64,000 nt of DNA from Hyphomicrobiales bacterium (lineage in GTDB: Bacteria; Pseudomonadota; Alphaproteobacteria; Rhizobiales; Rhizobiaceae): NCBI GenBank assembly GCA_900467685.1, contig UBQX01000006.1:327432-391431 (forward strand). The letters are read 5' to 3'. The notes under the pieces are model-generated. The model was given only the letters and a program-made list of their open reading frames with translations, was not told the DNA's origin and searched no databases. A program made the position numbers and the translations under genes. Shown here piece by piece: positions 28,699 to 38,324 of the stretch. Each line of letters begins with the position of its first letter. Within the stretch, counting starts at the first letter, position 1.

Positions 28699-29141
28699 AG
28701 TGGTTCCTCGTCTTCTGGCTTGGCCCGATCATCTTCCTGGGCGGCTGGTATGGTCTTTCCTATTACGACATGAATTTCGGCATCTTCATGCTGACGCGTC
28801 AGGCGCATGAACTGGTGCTGCAGATGTATGGCGAAACGCTCGGCATCGATCCGCAATCGGTCGCGCCGCTGGTCGCCAAGGCCATCGGCACGGACAGCCT
28901 TTTCGTCATCGCGATCCTTCTCTTCCGCCGCCGCACGAAGATTGCTGCCTGGTGGCAGGCCCGCCGCGCTCAGTCCTCGCCGGAAGCGGCCCTGCGCAGC
29001 GACGACAACCTGTCCAATGCGCCCTGGAGAATGAAGGACGCGGCGGCGGAATCGATCCGCTCCGCCCGCTTGGCTCTCGATACGTCCATTTCCAGCAGCG
29101 CTCGCTCGGCAGCGACGGTGGAAAGCCGCTCATCCCAGTAA
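28695..29141 (+). CDS. DUF6105-like membrane protein
   Basis: 148 residues. The first 80 contain two hydrophobic segments ([19 protein letters not shown] and [14 protein letters not shown]) around a conserved-looking [29 protein letters not shown], which I recall from rhizobial DUF6105 proteins. The C-terminal 57 codons lie antisense inside ruvX (28970-29141) and are low-complexity Ser/Ala/Arg. The functional protein may therefore end near residue 90-105 in relatives, with the rest being run-on. It is coupled to the preceding small membrane protein by a 4-base overlap. Confidence 0.65.
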   Translation: MKWFLVFWLGPIIFLGGWYGLSYYDMNFGIFMLTRQAHELVLQMYGETLGIDPQSVAPLVAKAIGTDSLFVIAILLFRRRTKIAAWWQARRAQSSPEAALRSDDNLSNAPWRMKDAAAESIRSARLALDTSISSSARSAATVESRSSQ

Positions 29142-29458
29142 ATGAAGGGGAGTGCGGTCTTCGCCTCCATGTTGCGCACGAAGGCGCGGGTCGCCTGAAC
29201 GCGCGGTCCCGCACTGCCATCCATGTTCATCGGCAGGCCGATGACGAAGGCCGTGACCTTTTCCTTCTCCGCAAAGCTCAGAAGCGCCTCGGCATCCGGC
29301 CCGAACTTAACCCGCTTGATGACCGGGCGCGGAGTGGCAAACCGCAGCCCGATATCCGACAGCGAAAGCCCGATGGTCTTCGTACCGAGATCGAGCCCTG
29401 CAATGGGCTGGCCGGCGGGCAGGGCCTCGGCAAATTCTTCAAGTGTCAGAATGGTCAT
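28970..29458 (-). CDS. ruvX: Putative Holliday junction resolvase / pre-16S rRNA nuclease YqgF
   Basis: RNase H-like nuclease of 162 residues starting at [14 protein letters not shown]. The active-site acidic residue is in [18 protein letters not shown]. Further family motifs are [41 protein letters not shown], and [18 protein letters not shown] carrying the final Asp. In E. coli YqgF matures the 16S 5' end. The coding region overlaps the convergent DUF6105-like frame by 172 bases. Confidence 0.93.
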   Translation of the reverse strand: MTILTLEEFAEALPAGQPIAGLDLGTKTIGLSLSDIGLRFATPRPVIKRVKFGPDAEALLSFAEKEKVTAFVIGLPMNMDGSAGPRVQATRAFVRNMEAKTALPFIYWDERLSTVAAERALLEMDVSRAKRAERIDSAAASFILQGALDRLSSLRRAASGED

Positions 29459-29584
29459 GCTTTGCTGTGGCTCCAGAGGCAAATCTCGAACCTCCATAAC
29501 AGAGGGAACCGATCTTGCCAAAACCAGCCTGTCGCAAAGCCGCGACTTGCCCTATAAGGCCGCAGACACCCTCCGGAATTCCGC

Positions 29585-30517
29585 ATGCTTGCCATCTTCT
29601 CCATCACGCTGCCGATCTTCGTTCTGATCGGGACGGGCGTCATCGCCGGGCGATTCCTCAGCCTCGAGCGCAAGGATCTGCGCGGGCTTTCGCACTTCGT
29701 CTGGTATTTTGCGCTTCCAGCCCTCATCCTGCGCGCCTTCGTGCTGCACCCGATCAGCGACTTCCTGCATCTGGATTATCTGCTGCTCTACCTGACCGCA
29801 TCGCTGCTGGCCTTCGGCGTATCGCTCTCCGTGGCGCGGTTCGCGCGCGGCAAGTCCCTGACGGAAAGCGCGCTGATGGCGCTCGGCTCATCGAGCGGCA
29901 ATAGCGGCTTCGTGGGTTTTCCGGTCGCCTCTCTGGTGGTCGGGCCGTTGGCGCCGATCGGCCTCGCGCTCAACATGATCGTGGAGAACCTGATCATCCT
30001 GCCGACCGGCATGGTGCTCGCGGAGGATGGCCAGCGCGGCGGGGCAGGTGCTTTGCGGGCCTTGCGCGGGTCGCTCGTGTCGCTCATCCGCAATCCGCTC
30101 ATCATCTCGCTCTTCGTCGGAGCGGCGATCTCGGCCTCCGGGTACGACTTCAAGGATCTGGCGCTTTTTCACGCCATCGACATGCTGGCCAATGCCTCAG
30201 GTGCGGTCGCGCTCTTCATCGTGGGCGCCACACTTGTCGCGACAAAAGCCGGCGGGAGCCTGCTGCCGGATGCGGCGCAGGTATCGGTCGGCAAGCTGGT
30301 CCTGCATCCCCTGTGCGCCCTTGCCGTCTCGTTCCTCATGCCGGGTCTGGACCCCGAAATCCGCAAGATGGCAATCGTCTATGCGGCGTCGCCCATGTTG
30401 ACGGTCTATCCAATCATAGGCCAGCGCTTCGGCTACCAGGAAATGAGTTCGGCGGCGCTGCTCATGGCCACGACCGCCAGCTTCTTCACCATCTCGATCA
30501 TGCTGGCGCTCGTCTGA
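29585..30517 (+). CDS. AEC family transporter (auxin efflux carrier type)
   Basis: 310-residue integral membrane protein with about 10 helices, five in each half around a hydrophilic centre (AEDGQRGGAGALRALRGSLVSLIRNPLI). The N-terminus MLAIFSITLPIFVLIGTGVIAGRF and the motif GSSSGNSGFVGFPVA are typical of bacterial AEC/YfdV-like permeases, which often carry malonate or other small dicarboxylates. The substrate cannot be predicted. It is divergent from ruvX (126-nt gap) and convergent with the VOC gene. Confidence 0.88.
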   Translation: MLAIFSITLPIFVLIGTGVIAGRFLSLERKDLRGLSHFVWYFALPALILRAFVLHPISDFLHLDYLLLYLTASLLAFGVSLSVARFARGKSLTESALMALGSSSGNSGFVGFPVASLVVGPLAPIGLALNMIVENLIILPTGMVLAEDGQRGGAGALRALRGSLVSLIRNPLIISLFVGAAISASGYDFKDLALFHAIDMLANASGAVALFIVGATLVATKAGGSLLPDAAQVSVGKLVLHPLCALAVSFLMPGLDPEIRKMAIVYAASPMLTVYPIIGQRFGYQEMSSAALLMATTASFFTISIMLALV

Positions 30518-30531
30518 CTGACGTCTGACAC

Positions 30532-30957
30532 TCACCAATGCGCGACGCGGTCTCCGCCGACGAATTGCGCGCTCTTCGGCGTATATTCGAAGAGCTCGAT
30601 CCGCACGCCATTCGGATCGGTGATCCAGCTTTGCCAGGTGTCGTCGCAGCCGTGGGACTTTGCAGACGCCTCCACCCCGCAATCGCTGATATGGGCGATC
30701 GCCTCGTCCATGTTCACGACTTCGAAGCAGATATGGTTGATCTGGTTGCGCCTGGAATATTCGGCCTCGGCGTTTTCGAAGACCTCGATATGCGTATCCC
30801 CGCCGGCATCGAGATAGTAGCCGAACACCCGGCCATCGCGGGTGAAGTTGAACACCTTGTCGAAGCCCAGAACGCGGGAATACCACGCCGCCGTCTCGTC
30901 GATATCCTTCGCGAAGATGCAGACATGGGCGATCTTGCGGATGATTTTCTGTTTCAT
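30532..30957 (-). CDS. VOC (glyoxalase/dioxygenase fold) family protein
   Basis: 141 residues from the ATG of MKQKIIRKIAHVCIFAKDIDETAAWYSRVLGF. Two beta-alpha-beta-beta-beta modules are visible; likely metal ligands are H13 in IAHVCIF, E58 in THIEVFEN, H74 in INHICFEV and E121 in RIELFEY. The fold covers glyoxalase I, extradiol dioxygenases and resistance proteins, and the substrate is not evident. It stands alone, convergent with the AEC transporter gene. Confidence 0.88.
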   Translation of the reverse strand: MKQKIIRKIAHVCIFAKDIDETAAWYSRVLGFDKVFNFTRDGRVFGYYLDAGGDTHIEVFENAEAEYSRRNQINHICFEVVNMDEAIAHISDCGVEASAKSHGCDDTWQSWITDPNGVRIELFEYTPKSAQFVGGDRVAHW

Positions 30958-31132
30958 GATTGCGAACTCCTCCTTCTCCCTGATCCGAGTATAGGCCAAA
31001 CCGCGTAACGCGAAAGTGTGACACAAAGGCTTGATCCTCTCGCTCCAGCCCCTAATCTGCACCCGCCCATGGGCCGTTCGCATCATCTGACGAACGGCCC
31101 ATCCCCCCGAAAGACATCAAGGGAGAGCTCCC

Positions 31133-31837
31133 ATGAAAATTACCTGGCTCGGCCACTCGGCCTTCCGTCTCGACACCGCCAAGGCCAAGATCCTCATCGA
31201 CCCCTTCTTCACCGGCAATCCGGGCTTTCAGGGCCTCGATGCCAAGGATGCGGCCAAGGACATCACCCACATCCTCCTGACCCACGGCCACAGCGACCAT
31301 ATCGGCGACACGCTGCAGATCGCCGCCGATACCGGCGCGACCGTGGTTGCCAATTTTGATCTCTGCATGTGGCTGGCGCACAAGGGCCTGAAGAACTTCT
31401 CACCCGGAAATACCGGCGGCACGATCGGCCTCGACAGCTTCACCGTGACCTTCACCAACGCGCTGCATTCCTCCGCCTCGATCACCGAGGATGGCGTTTC
31501 CCACGCGCTCGGCAACCCGAACGGCCTGGTCCTGCATTTCGATGACGAGGCATCGCTCTTCCACATGGGCGACACGGATATCTTCTCCGACATGGGCCTG
31601 ATCAACGAGTTGCACCAGCCCGATATCGGCATCGTGCCGATCGGAGACCGCTTCACCATGGGCGGCGCGGTGGCGGCCTTGGCCACCCAGCGCTTCTTCA
31701 ACTTCAAGACCGCGATCCCCTGCCACTACGGCTCGTTCCCGATCATCGACCAGACGGCAGACAAGTTCATTGCCGGTCTCGACGGCACGAAGACGAAGGT
31801 GGAAGCGCCCAAGCCCGGCGGCAGCGTCGAGGTCTGA
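31133..31837 (+). CDS. Metal-dependent hydrolase, UPF0173 metallo-beta-lactamase fold
   Basis: 234 residues beginning [13 protein letters not shown], the standard start of the UPF0173/YtkL group. The zinc-binding motif is [10 protein letters not shown], with further ligands in [13 protein letters not shown] and [11 protein letters not shown]. Preceded by a GGGAGAG ribosome site. The natural substrate of this family is unknown. It is a single gene, convergent with the N-acetyltransferase gene. Confidence 0.93.
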   Translation: MKITWLGHSAFRLDTAKAKILIDPFFTGNPGFQGLDAKDAAKDITHILLTHGHSDHIGDTLQIAADTGATVVANFDLCMWLAHKGLKNFSPGNTGGTIGLDSFTVTFTNALHSSASITEDGVSHALGNPNGLVLHFDDEASLFHMGDTDIFSDMGLINELHQPDIGIVPIGDRFTMGGAVAALATQRFFNFKTAIPCHYGSFPIIDQTADKFIAGLDGTKTKVEAPKPGGSVEV

Positions 31838-31865
31838 GAAACGCTTTTGCCCGCTGGGACGGGAT

Positions 31866-32675
31866 CTACTTGTCCTTGATCCGGTCCCACACGGCGGCAA
31901 ACAGTTCCGCCTGATGCGGAAGCCCGAAGAGGCCGGTCATGGCCTCTTCAAAATCCTCAAAGGTGTCGATGCGCCGCGCATCGCTCTCGCCATGGCGGGT
32001 GACTTTCAGCGCGCGATTGAACAGCGTGTTGCGCCCGTCCTCGGTGACGCGCGCCATCATCAGATTGTACGGAAACGGCGCCTTGTCCCAGCGGGCGGTA
32101 ACGAAATTGGCCGCTTCGAAATCCGGCTCGAAGGCCGGCACGCGCTCAAAACCGTAAAGCCCGTACCAGCCCTCCGGCACCTGCCGCTCAAGAACCTCTT
32201 CCTGCGTTTCCTCATCCCGCCGCACGCGATAAGTCTCCCCCATGATCTCCTGCTGCCCGGCTAGGTCGAGTTGGACGGGCGTAATCGGCGCACCGCCGCC
32301 AAAACCGCAATCGGCGAGATATTTCTGGTCTGAGATGGTGACGATGAAGCACCGGTGGCTGCGTGGACCGCCGCGCGGCGCGCCATTGCGGACGCGCGCC
32401 ATGATCGGCATCGCGTCGAACCCGAGCGCCGACAGCGCCATGCCGAAAAGCGCATTTACTTCAAAGCAATAGCCGCCTCGTCTGTTCTCGACCAGCTTCC
32501 GCCACAGCGCGTCTGGAGCTAGGTCTGGTATCTTGCCGGTGAGCGGGTCCATGTTCTCGAAGGGGATATGGCGCGCCTGGGCGAACTGGAGTCGCCCAAG
32601 CGTTTCCGCACTTGCCTCCACCAGCGTTTCGGCGATGCCGATCCGCTGAAGATACCCCTTGAGATCGAAATGCAT
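31866..32675 (-). CDS. nat: Arylamine N-acetyltransferase
   Basis: Transfers acetyl from acetyl-CoA to aromatic amines and hydrazines. The catalytic triad is complete: C70 in RRGGYCFEVN, H108 in PRSHRCFIV and D122 in LADCGFGG. The 269-residue length is normal, and the N-terminal helical domain (LKGYLQRIGI...HIPFENMDPLTG) fits. The physiological substrate in rhizobia is unknown. Confidence 0.95.
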   Translation of the reverse strand: MHFDLKGYLQRIGIAETLVEASAETLGRLQFAQARHIPFENMDPLTGKIPDLAPDALWRKLVENRRGGYCFEVNALFGMALSALGFDAMPIMARVRNGAPRGGPRSHRCFIVTISDQKYLADCGFGGGAPITPVQLDLAGQQEIMGETYRVRRDEETQEEVLERQVPEGWYGLYGFERVPAFEPDFEAANFVTARWDKAPFPYNLMMARVTEDGRNTLFNRALKVTRHGESDARRIDTFEDFEEAMTGLFGLPHQAELFAAVWDRIKDK

Positions 32676-32849
32676 GGTCGCTCCTCTGCTTTGAGGTCAG
32701 GCTAGCTTCCCGGAAAGAGAAGGCAAGGGGAGGCGGATGAACTTCGGTTGTAAGCTCCAAGGCCCGGAAAAGCGTTGCATCCGCCAAGCGGGCTGATTAT
32801 AGCGGTCGCTCAAGTCTTTGAACGACAATCCTTGACCGGAGTTCACCCG

Positions 32850-33137
32850 ATGTCCGTCGATCTCGCCACCGTTAAGCGCGTTGCGCGCCTTGCCCGTCTC
32901 GCCGTTTCCGAAGAGGAAGCGCAAAAGATGATGGGTGAGCTGAACGGCATTCTCGGCTTCGTCGAGCAGCTGTCCGAAGTGAACGTCAAGGATGTCGAGC
33001 CGATGACTTCGGTGACGCCGATGGTCATGCGCAAGCGGGACGACGTCGTCACCGATGGCGACAAGGCAGACGACATCGTCGCCAATGCCCCGGCCACGAC
33101 CGAGAATTTCTTCATGGTGCCGAAAGTGGTCGAATAA
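32850..33137 (+). CDS. gatC: Asp/Glu-tRNA amidotransferase subunit C
   Basis: 95-residue structural subunit of GatCAB, which amidates Glu-tRNA-Gln and Asp-tRNA-Asn. The start is the ATG of [25 protein letters not shown]; the frame is open upstream but unrelated to the family. The conserved [11 protein letters not shown] and [10 protein letters not shown]...RDDVVTDG segments are present. It precedes gatA by 56 nt. Confidence 0.96.
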   Translation: MSVDLATVKRVARLARLAVSEEEAQKMMGELNGILGFVEQLSEVNVKDVEPMTSVTPMVMRKRDDVVTDGDKADDIVANAPATTENFFMVPKVVE

Positions 33138-33193
33138 GACCGACCTCGACCCGCCCGCTCAAAGCCCCGATTTCAAGACGAAACGATCGCACC

Positions 33194-34675
33194 ATGACCG
33201 AACTGACAAAGCTCACGATTGCCGAAGCCCGCGCCAAGCTCACCGCCAAGGAAATTTCCGCCGTCGAACTGACGGACGCCTATCTTGCCGCCATCGAAGC
33301 CGTGAACCCGGTGATCAATGCCTATGTGACCGTGACGCCGGAAAAGGCGCGCGAGATGGCCAAGGCCTCCGACGCCCGCATTGCGGCCGGCAAGGCCGGT
33401 GCGCTCGAAGGCATCCCGCTCGGCATCAAGGACCTGTTTGCCACCCGCGATGTCCACACCCAGGCCTGCTCGCACATCCTCGACGGCTTCAAGCCCAAAT
33501 ACGAATCGACCGTCAGCCAGAACCTCTGGGACGACGGCGCGGTCATGCTCGGCAAGCTGAACATGGACGAATTCGCCATGGGCTCGTCGAACGAAAGCTC
33601 CTATTACGGCCCGGTCATCAATCCGTGGAAGGCTGAAGGTTCCAACCAGCAGCTCGTGCCCGGCGGCTCTTCGGGCGGCTCCGCTGCCGCCGTTGCCGCG
33701 CAGCTCTGCGCTGGTGCCACCGCCACCGACACCGGCGGATCCATCCGCCAGCCAGCCGCCTTCACCGGAACGGTTGGCATCAAGCCGACCTATGGCCGCT
33801 GCTCGCGCTGGGGCATCGTCGCCTTCGCCTCGTCGCTCGATCAGGCCGGCCCGATTGCCCGCGACGTGCGCGACTGCGCCATCATGCTGAAGTCCATGGC
33901 GAGCGTCGATGCCAAAGACACGACCTCCGTCGACCTGCCTGTTCCGGATTATGAAGCCGCGATCGGCCAGTCGCTGAAGGGCATGAAGATCGGCATTCCG
34001 AACGAATACCGCGTGGACGGCATGCCGGAAGAGATCGAAAAGGTCTGGCAGCAGGGCATGCAGTGGCTGAAGGATGCGGGCGCCGAGATCGTCAACATCT
34101 CGCTCCCGCATACGAAATACGCCCTGCCAGCCTATTACATCGTGGCCCCCGCTGAGGCTTCTTCCAACCTTGCCCGTTATGACGGCGTGCGCTATGGCCT
34201 GCGCGTCGACGGCAAGGACATTGTCGACATGTATGAAAAGACGCGCGCCGCCGGCTTCGGCACGGAAGTCAAGCGCCGCATCATGATCGGCACCTATGTT
34301 CTCTCCGCCGGTTACTATGACGCCTATTACCTGCAGGCGCAGAAGGTTCGCACGCTGATCAAGCGCGACTTCGAGATCGCCTTTGCAAACGGCGTCGATG
34401 CCATCCTGACCCCCGCCACCCCGTCCTCCGCCTTCGGGATTGCCGACGAGGATCTGGCTTCCGATCCGGTCAAGATGTATCTCAACGACATCTTCACGGT
34501 GACGGTCAACATGGCGGGTCTCCCCGGCATGTCCGTCCCCGCCGGCCTCGACCACAAGGGCCTGCCCCTCGGCCTCCAGCTCATCGGCAAGCCGTTCGAC
34601 GAGGAAACGCTCTTCAAGACGGCGCATGTCATCGAACAGGCGGCCGGAACGTTCTCGCCGAAGAAGTGGTGGTAA
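33194..34675 (+). CDS. gatA: Asp/Glu-tRNA amidotransferase subunit A
   Basis: Amidase subunit that releases ammonia from glutamine. The Ser-cisSer-Lys triad is K79 in [11 protein letters not shown]159 in [12 protein letters not shown] and S183 in [10 protein letters not shown], with the 24-residue Ser-Ser spacing of characterised GatA. 493 residues. It is convergent with brnA 8 bases away. gatB follows about 1.6 kb later, separated by brnTA, a GNAT and a DUF6455 gene, so gatCA and gatB are not one operon here. Confidence 0.97.
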   Translation: MTELTKLTIAEARAKLTAKEISAVELTDAYLAAIEAVNPVINAYVTVTPEKAREMAKASDARIAAGKAGALEGIPLGIKDLFATRDVHTQACSHILDGFKPKYESTVSQNLWDDGAVMLGKLNMDEFAMGSSNESSYYGPVINPWKAEGSNQQLVPGGSSGGSAAAVAAQLCAGATATDTGGSIRQPAAFTGTVGIKPTYGRCSRWGIVAFASSLDQAGPIARDVRDCAIMLKSMASVDAKDTTSVDLPVPDYEAAIGQSLKGMKIGIPNEYRVDGMPEEIEKVWQQGMQWLKDAGAEIVNISLPHTKYALPAYYIVAPAEASSNLARYDGVRYGLRVDGKDIVDMYEKTRAAGFGTEVKRRIMIGTYVLSAGYYDAYYLQAQKVRTLIKRDFEIAFANGVDAILTPATPSSAFGIADEDLASDPVKMYLNDIFTVTVNMAGLPGMSVPAGLDHKGLPLGLQLIGKPFDEETLFKTAHVIEQAAGTFSPKKWW

Positions 34676-34683
34676 GAGGCGTT

Positions 34684-34938
34684 CTATTTCGGCTGTGACA
34701 GGACATAGGCTTTCAGGACCGCGTTCATCCGCGTCTGATAGCCTTTGCCGCGTGCCTTGAACCATTCGAGCACGTCTGCGTCGATGCGCATTGTTATCTG
34801 CTCCTTCTGTGAGGGCTCGACCAGTTTCGCGTTCCTGAAGAAGGTCTCATCAAGCTCGGGAATATCGCTATAGTCGATATCCTGCTCCGCCTCCGCGCGC
34901 ATTTTCAGTTCCTCAGCTCTTGCTGGCGATAAAGGCAT
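34684..34938 (-). CDS. brnA: BrnA antitoxin
   Basis: 84 residues from the ATG of MPLSPARAEELKMRAEAE. The C-terminal half is a ribbon-helix-helix domain (KEQITMRIDADVLEWFKARGKGYQTRMNAVLKAYV) typical of BrnA, and the N-terminus is the toxin-binding region (DIDYSDIPELDETFFRNA). It starts inside the brnT coding region with a 26-base overlap, the toxin-first order characteristic of brnTA. Confidence 0.92.
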   Translation of the reverse strand: MPLSPARAEELKMRAEAEQDIDYSDIPELDETFFRNAKLVEPSQKEQITMRIDADVLEWFKARGKGYQTRMNAVLKAYVLSQPK

Positions 34939-35197
34939 TGTACAGCCTCCTTTCCTTGCGATTGGCGAGACGGGCGGAAATAAGCCGGACGCGCCCGCTT
35001 CTTGCCGTATGCACAACCACGACAGTGATGATCCCGTCGATCTCACCGATGCTGATCTGGCGTTCCTCGCCGTAGTCGGCACGGTTATCGGTCGACGTCA
35101 GAACGCGACCGTCGAAAATCATCTGCGCTTCGTCGAAGCGAATTCCGTGCTTCGCGAAGTTGCGTGCGTCCTTCTCCGGATCCCACTCGAATTCCAT
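34913..35197 (-). CDS. brnT: BrnT ribonuclease toxin
   Basis: 94 residues from the ATG of MEFEWDPEKDARNFAKHGIRFDEAQ; the frame is open upstream but the promoter lies there. Family motifs are WDP.K...N..KHGI.F.EA, a central RYGEER-like YGEERQISIG, and RVRLISARLANRKERRLYN near the end. In Brucella BrnT is an RNase that inhibits translation and is neutralised by BrnA. The gene has almost no leader: the predicted -10 box ends 7 bases before the ATG. Confidence 0.92.
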   Translation of the reverse strand: MEFEWDPEKDARNFAKHGIRFDEAQMIFDGRVLTSTDNRADYGEERQISIGEIDGIITVVVVHTARSGRVRLISARLANRKERRLYNAFIASKS

Positions 35198-35199
35198 AC

Positions 35200-35233
35200 C
35201 TACAAATGTAGTTACAGACGCCCAATTCCGCAA
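35200..35233 (-). promoter_or_regulatory. brnTA promoter with palindrome over the -10 box
   Basis: On the minus strand TTGCGG (35228-35233), a 17-base spacer and TACATT (35205-35210). The -10 hexamer lies inside the palindrome CTACA-AA-TGTAG (35200-35211), a natural site for the BrnT-BrnA complex. Transcription should begin at or within a base or two of the brnT ATG. Confidence 0.6.
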
Positions 35234-35352
35234 CAAATTTGAGAAGCGGTCAGTCGCGGCCATTCCAGTTTCGGTGGGCGCTGCGGGGACCGGGATGGAA
35301 ATGTCCGGGATTGCAGGCATAATGCAATTGGACGGGATGTCGGGGGACAGGC

Positions 35353-35862
35353 ATGGCCACTATTCGCAATGCGCGTGCGGACGAAGCGGAAGTTCTGGCA
35401 GCCATTGGCTTCCGGGCGTGGGACTCGACGTCCGAGGGGTGGGGCGATGCGCCCGACATTCGCGAGAGTGCTTACCGTTCCTTCGAGACCTTCACGCGCA
35501 ACCACTGGCTCTCCATCGATATTGCCGAGCGGGCAGGGCAGCTTGTCGGCTGGGGCGCGCGTGAGAAGCTCGACAACAGCATTACGGATGTCTGGATCGA
35601 TCCGCTGTTCCAGCGCCAGGGCGTCGGTACGGCTCTGCTGGAGCATCTGGAAAAAGAGATCGTTGGTCACGGCCATGAAGCCGCTTTGACCCAGGTTCAT
35701 TCGGAGAACTCACCCGCGCTCGCCTTCTTCCGCAAGGCCGGTTACGGCGTCTCCTGGATGACGACGGCATGGTCGCCCAAGCTCGACCGCGATGTCGATA
35801 CGGTGGGGCTCGTCAAGCAATTGGTCGAGGAAAAGACCGTAAGCGGCTACAGCGAGTTCTGA
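35353..35862 (+). CDS. GNAT family N-acetyltransferase
   Basis: 169 residues. The acetyl-CoA loop is PLFQRQGVGTALLEHLE (Q/RxxGxG/A), followed by the C-terminal VHSENSPALAFFRKAGYGVSWM. It is preceded by a G-rich ribosome site. The substrate is unknown. It is not closely similar to the two GNAT paralogues at 37804 and 38325. Its 3' end overlaps the convergent DUF6455 gene by 16 bases. Confidence 0.9.
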   Translation: MATIRNARADEAEVLAAIGFRAWDSTSEGWGDAPDIRESAYRSFETFTRNHWLSIDIAERAGQLVGWGAREKLDNSITDVWIDPLFQRQGVGTALLEHLEKEIVGHGHEAALTQVHSENSPALAFFRKAGYGVSWMTTAWSPKLDRDVDTVGLVKQLVEEKTVSGYSEF

Positions 35863-36137
35863 GCCGGCTCTTCGTTGAGCATCTGGTCGCGCATGCGGGC
35901 GAAGAGATCGCGGTTGCGGCAGAAACGCGGGGCTTGTTCCGGCTCGTCATTGTCTTCAAGCCAGTCGGCGCAGTCATGCGGGCGGCTGCAGGCAAGGCAG
36001 CGCTGACCGGCGCGTTTCATGACGTTGCGATGATCCGGCAAATCTTCCAGGTGCGCGGTCAGACCAAGCTTCGCGGTCATCGCTTCCAGCAGCATGGCAT
36101 GTTCGTTGACGCGGATGAAGTAGTTCAGGATACTCAT
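35847..36137 (-). CDS. DUF6455-like small protein with Cys motif
   Basis: 96 residues from the ATG of MSILNYFIRVNEHAMLLEAM, chosen because GGAG lies 7 nt upstream; another ATG two codons earlier is too close to that site. The segment KRAGQRCLACSRPHDCADWLE and the later PRFCRNRDLFARM contain four cysteines, a pattern I associate with DUF6455, possibly binding metal. Function is unknown. Confidence 0.7.
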   Translation of the reverse strand: MSILNYFIRVNEHAMLLEAMTAKLGLTAHLEDLPDHRNVMKRAGQRCLACSRPHDCADWLEDNDEPEQAPRFCRNRDLFARMRDQMLNEEPAQNSL

Positions 36138-36301
36138 GGGCATTCTCCGTACCTGCCGCATTCATTGCCTAAGGACGATTGCCTCGCCTTGATCCTGCTC
36201 AACTCCCTCGGCTAGCGTCGAAACCCGCAAATCCCTTGCGCCGTCCGGTCATTTGTTTTACCGGAAGGCTTCGAAATCCGATTGATGCCGAGAGTTTTTC
36301 C

Positions 36302-37804
36302 ATGACCATTGTCGATGTCCGCACGCCCGATCCGAAACGCCTCATCCCCGGCGCCACCGGCGACTGGGAAGTCGTGATCGGCATGGAAGTCCATGCGCAG
36401 GTTCTCTCCAAGTCGAAGCTCTTCTCCGGCGCCTCGACCGAATTCGGTCGTCCGCAGAATGCCAACGTTTCGCTGGTGGATGCCGCCATGCCGGGCATGC
36501 TGCCGGTGATCAACGAGGAATGCGTCAAGCAGGCCGTGCGAACGGGTCTCGGCCTCAAGGCCCAGATCAACCACCGCTCGATCTTCGACCGCAAGAACTA
36601 TTTCTATCCCGACCTGCCGCAAGGCTATCAGATCTCGCAGTTCAAGGATCCGATCGTTGGTGAGGGCAAGATCGTCATCTCGCTCGGCCCGGACCGGCAG
36701 GGACAGTTCGAGGATATCGAGATCGGCATCGAGCGCCTGCATCTGGAACAGGACGCCGGCAAGTCGATGCACGACCAGCATCCCACCATGTCCTATGTCG
36801 ATTTCAACCGCACCGGTGTGGCGCTGATGGAGATCGTCTCCAAGCCCGACCTGCGCTCGTCCGAGGAGGCCAAGGCCTACATGACGAAGCTGCGCTCCAT
36901 CGTGCGTTATCTCGACACCTGCGACGGCAACATGGACGAGGGCTCCATGCGCGCCGACGTCAACGTCTCCGTGCGCAAGCCGGGCGGTGAGTTCGGCACG
37001 CGCTGTGAAATCAAGAACATGAACTCCATCCGCTTTATCGGTATGGCGATTGAGTACGAGGCCCGACGCCAGATTGCCATCCTCGAAGAGGGCGGCACGA
37101 TCGACCAGGAAACTCGTCTGTACGACGCCGGCAAGGGCGAGACGCGTTCCATGCGCTCCAAGGAAGACGCGCATGACTATCGCTACTTCCCCGATCCGGA
37201 CCTGCTGCCGCTCGAATTCGACAACGCCTTCGTCGCCGAACTCCTGAAGGACCTGCCGGAACTGCCCGACGACAAGAAGGAGCGTTTCGTCAAGGATCTC
37301 GGCCTGACTGTCTACGACGCGTCCGTACTCGTTTCGGAAAAGGCGATTGCCGCCTATTTCGAAGCAGTCGCCGAAGGTCGCGACGCCAAGATTGCCGCCA
37401 ACTGGGTCATCAACGACTTGCTGGGCGCCTTGAACAAAGCCGGCAAAGATATTGAAGAGACTCCGGTTTCGCCCGCCCAGCTCGGCGGCATCCTGGACCT
37501 CATCAAGGACGGCACGATCTCCGGCAAGCTCGCCAAGGACCTCTTCGAAATCGTCTTCAACGAAGGTGGCGATCCGGCCAAGATTGTTGAAGAGCGTGGC
37601 ATGAAGCAGGTCACCGACACAGGCGCTATCGAAAAGGCCGTCGATGAAATCATCGCCGCCAACCCCGATCAGGTGGCCAAGGTCGTCGCCAAGCCGTCGC
37701 TCGCCGGCTGGTTCGTCGGTCAGGTCATGAAGGCAACCGGCGGCAAGGCCAACCCGCAGGCCGTTCAGGCCCTCGTCAAGGCCAAGCTCGGGATCGAGGA
37801 ATAA
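36302..37804 (+). CDS. gatB: Asp/Glu-tRNA amidotransferase subunit B
   Basis: 500 residues from the ATG of [34 protein letters not shown]. This subunit activates the misacylated tRNA by phosphorylation and then amidates it. The family phrases [37 protein letters not shown] and [20 protein letters not shown] are intact, as is the C-terminal tRNA-binding YqeY-like domain ([21 protein letters not shown]). The stop shares one base with the next gene's ATG, so the GNAT is translationally coupled. Confidence 0.97.
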   Translation: MTIVDVRTPDPKRLIPGATGDWEVVIGMEVHAQVLSKSKLFSGASTEFGRPQNANVSLVDAAMPGMLPVINEECVKQAVRTGLGLKAQINHRSIFDRKNYFYPDLPQGYQISQFKDPIVGEGKIVISLGPDRQGQFEDIEIGIERLHLEQDAGKSMHDQHPTMSYVDFNRTGVALMEIVSKPDLRSSEEAKAYMTKLRSIVRYLDTCDGNMDEGSMRADVNVSVRKPGGEFGTRCEIKNMNSIRFIGMAIEYEARRQIAILEEGGTIDQETRLYDAGKGETRSMRSKEDAHDYRYFPDPDLLPLEFDNAFVAELLKDLPELPDDKKERFVKDLGLTVYDASVLVSEKAIAAYFEAVAEGRDAKIAANWVINDLLGALNKAGKDIEETPVSPAQLGGILDLIKDGTISGKLAKDLFEIVFNEGGDPAKIVEERGMKQVTDTGAIEKAVDEIIAANPDQVAKVVAKPSLAGWFVGQVMKATGGKANPQAVQALVKAKLGIEE

Positions 37805-38304
37805 TGTTCTTCATCCGCTCCGCCAGCGAACAGGACCTCAAGAAGGTACAGACGCTGCTGGCGGAGACGTGGCGCGCGACCTATGTGCCGTTTTACGGCG
37901 CTGAAAAGGTCGAGGCGCTGATTGCGGAATGGCATTCGATGGAGGCGCTGAAAAAGCGCCTCAAGACGCCACGCTCGGAATTTCTGGTCGCCGACGATGG
38001 CAAGGTCATTGGCGGGATGGCATACGCCTCCATGGCGGAAAAGCCGGCCAAGACTGCCACCCTGCATCAGCTCTATGTCCATCCCGATTTCCAGCGCCAG
38101 GGCATCGGTCGCGATCTCTTCGCCGAGATCGAGACCTGTTTTCCGGATGCCGATACGCTGCGGCTGGAGGTGGAACCGAAGAATGCCTCGGCCATTGCCT
38201 TCTATGAGCGCCACGGCTTCGTGACGGTTGGCGAGGTCGCGAATTGCGGCGGCGGAAATTCCGGCCTGCCAGCCCTGTTGATGGAAAAGCCTCCCGCGAA
38301 CTGA
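37804..38304 (+). CDS. GNAT family N-acetyltransferase (paralogue 1)
   Basis: 166 residues. The acetyl-CoA loop is [20 protein letters not shown] and the C-terminal strand is AIAFYERHGFVTVGEV. Its ATG overlaps the gatB stop by one base. It is a close paralogue of the next gene: about 100 of 166 positions are identical in an ungapped alignment by eye. The tight link to gatB could mean a role in translation, or only co-transcription. Confidence 0.9.
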   Translation: MFFIRSASEQDLKKVQTLLAETWRATYVPFYGAEKVEALIAEWHSMEALKKRLKTPRSEFLVADDGKVIGGMAYASMAEKPAKTATLHQLYVHPDFQRQGIGRDLFAEIETCFPDADTLRLEVEPKNASAIAFYERHGFVTVGEVANCGGGNSGLPALLMEKPPAN

Positions 38305-38324
38305 GCGGGGCTTGCGAGGTCGCG

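Noticed and set aside
34684..36137. A mobile island between gatA and gatB
   Set aside because: brnTA could be mobile, but there are no transposase or integrase genes, terminal repeats or tRNA attachment site, and the neighbouring small genes look native.
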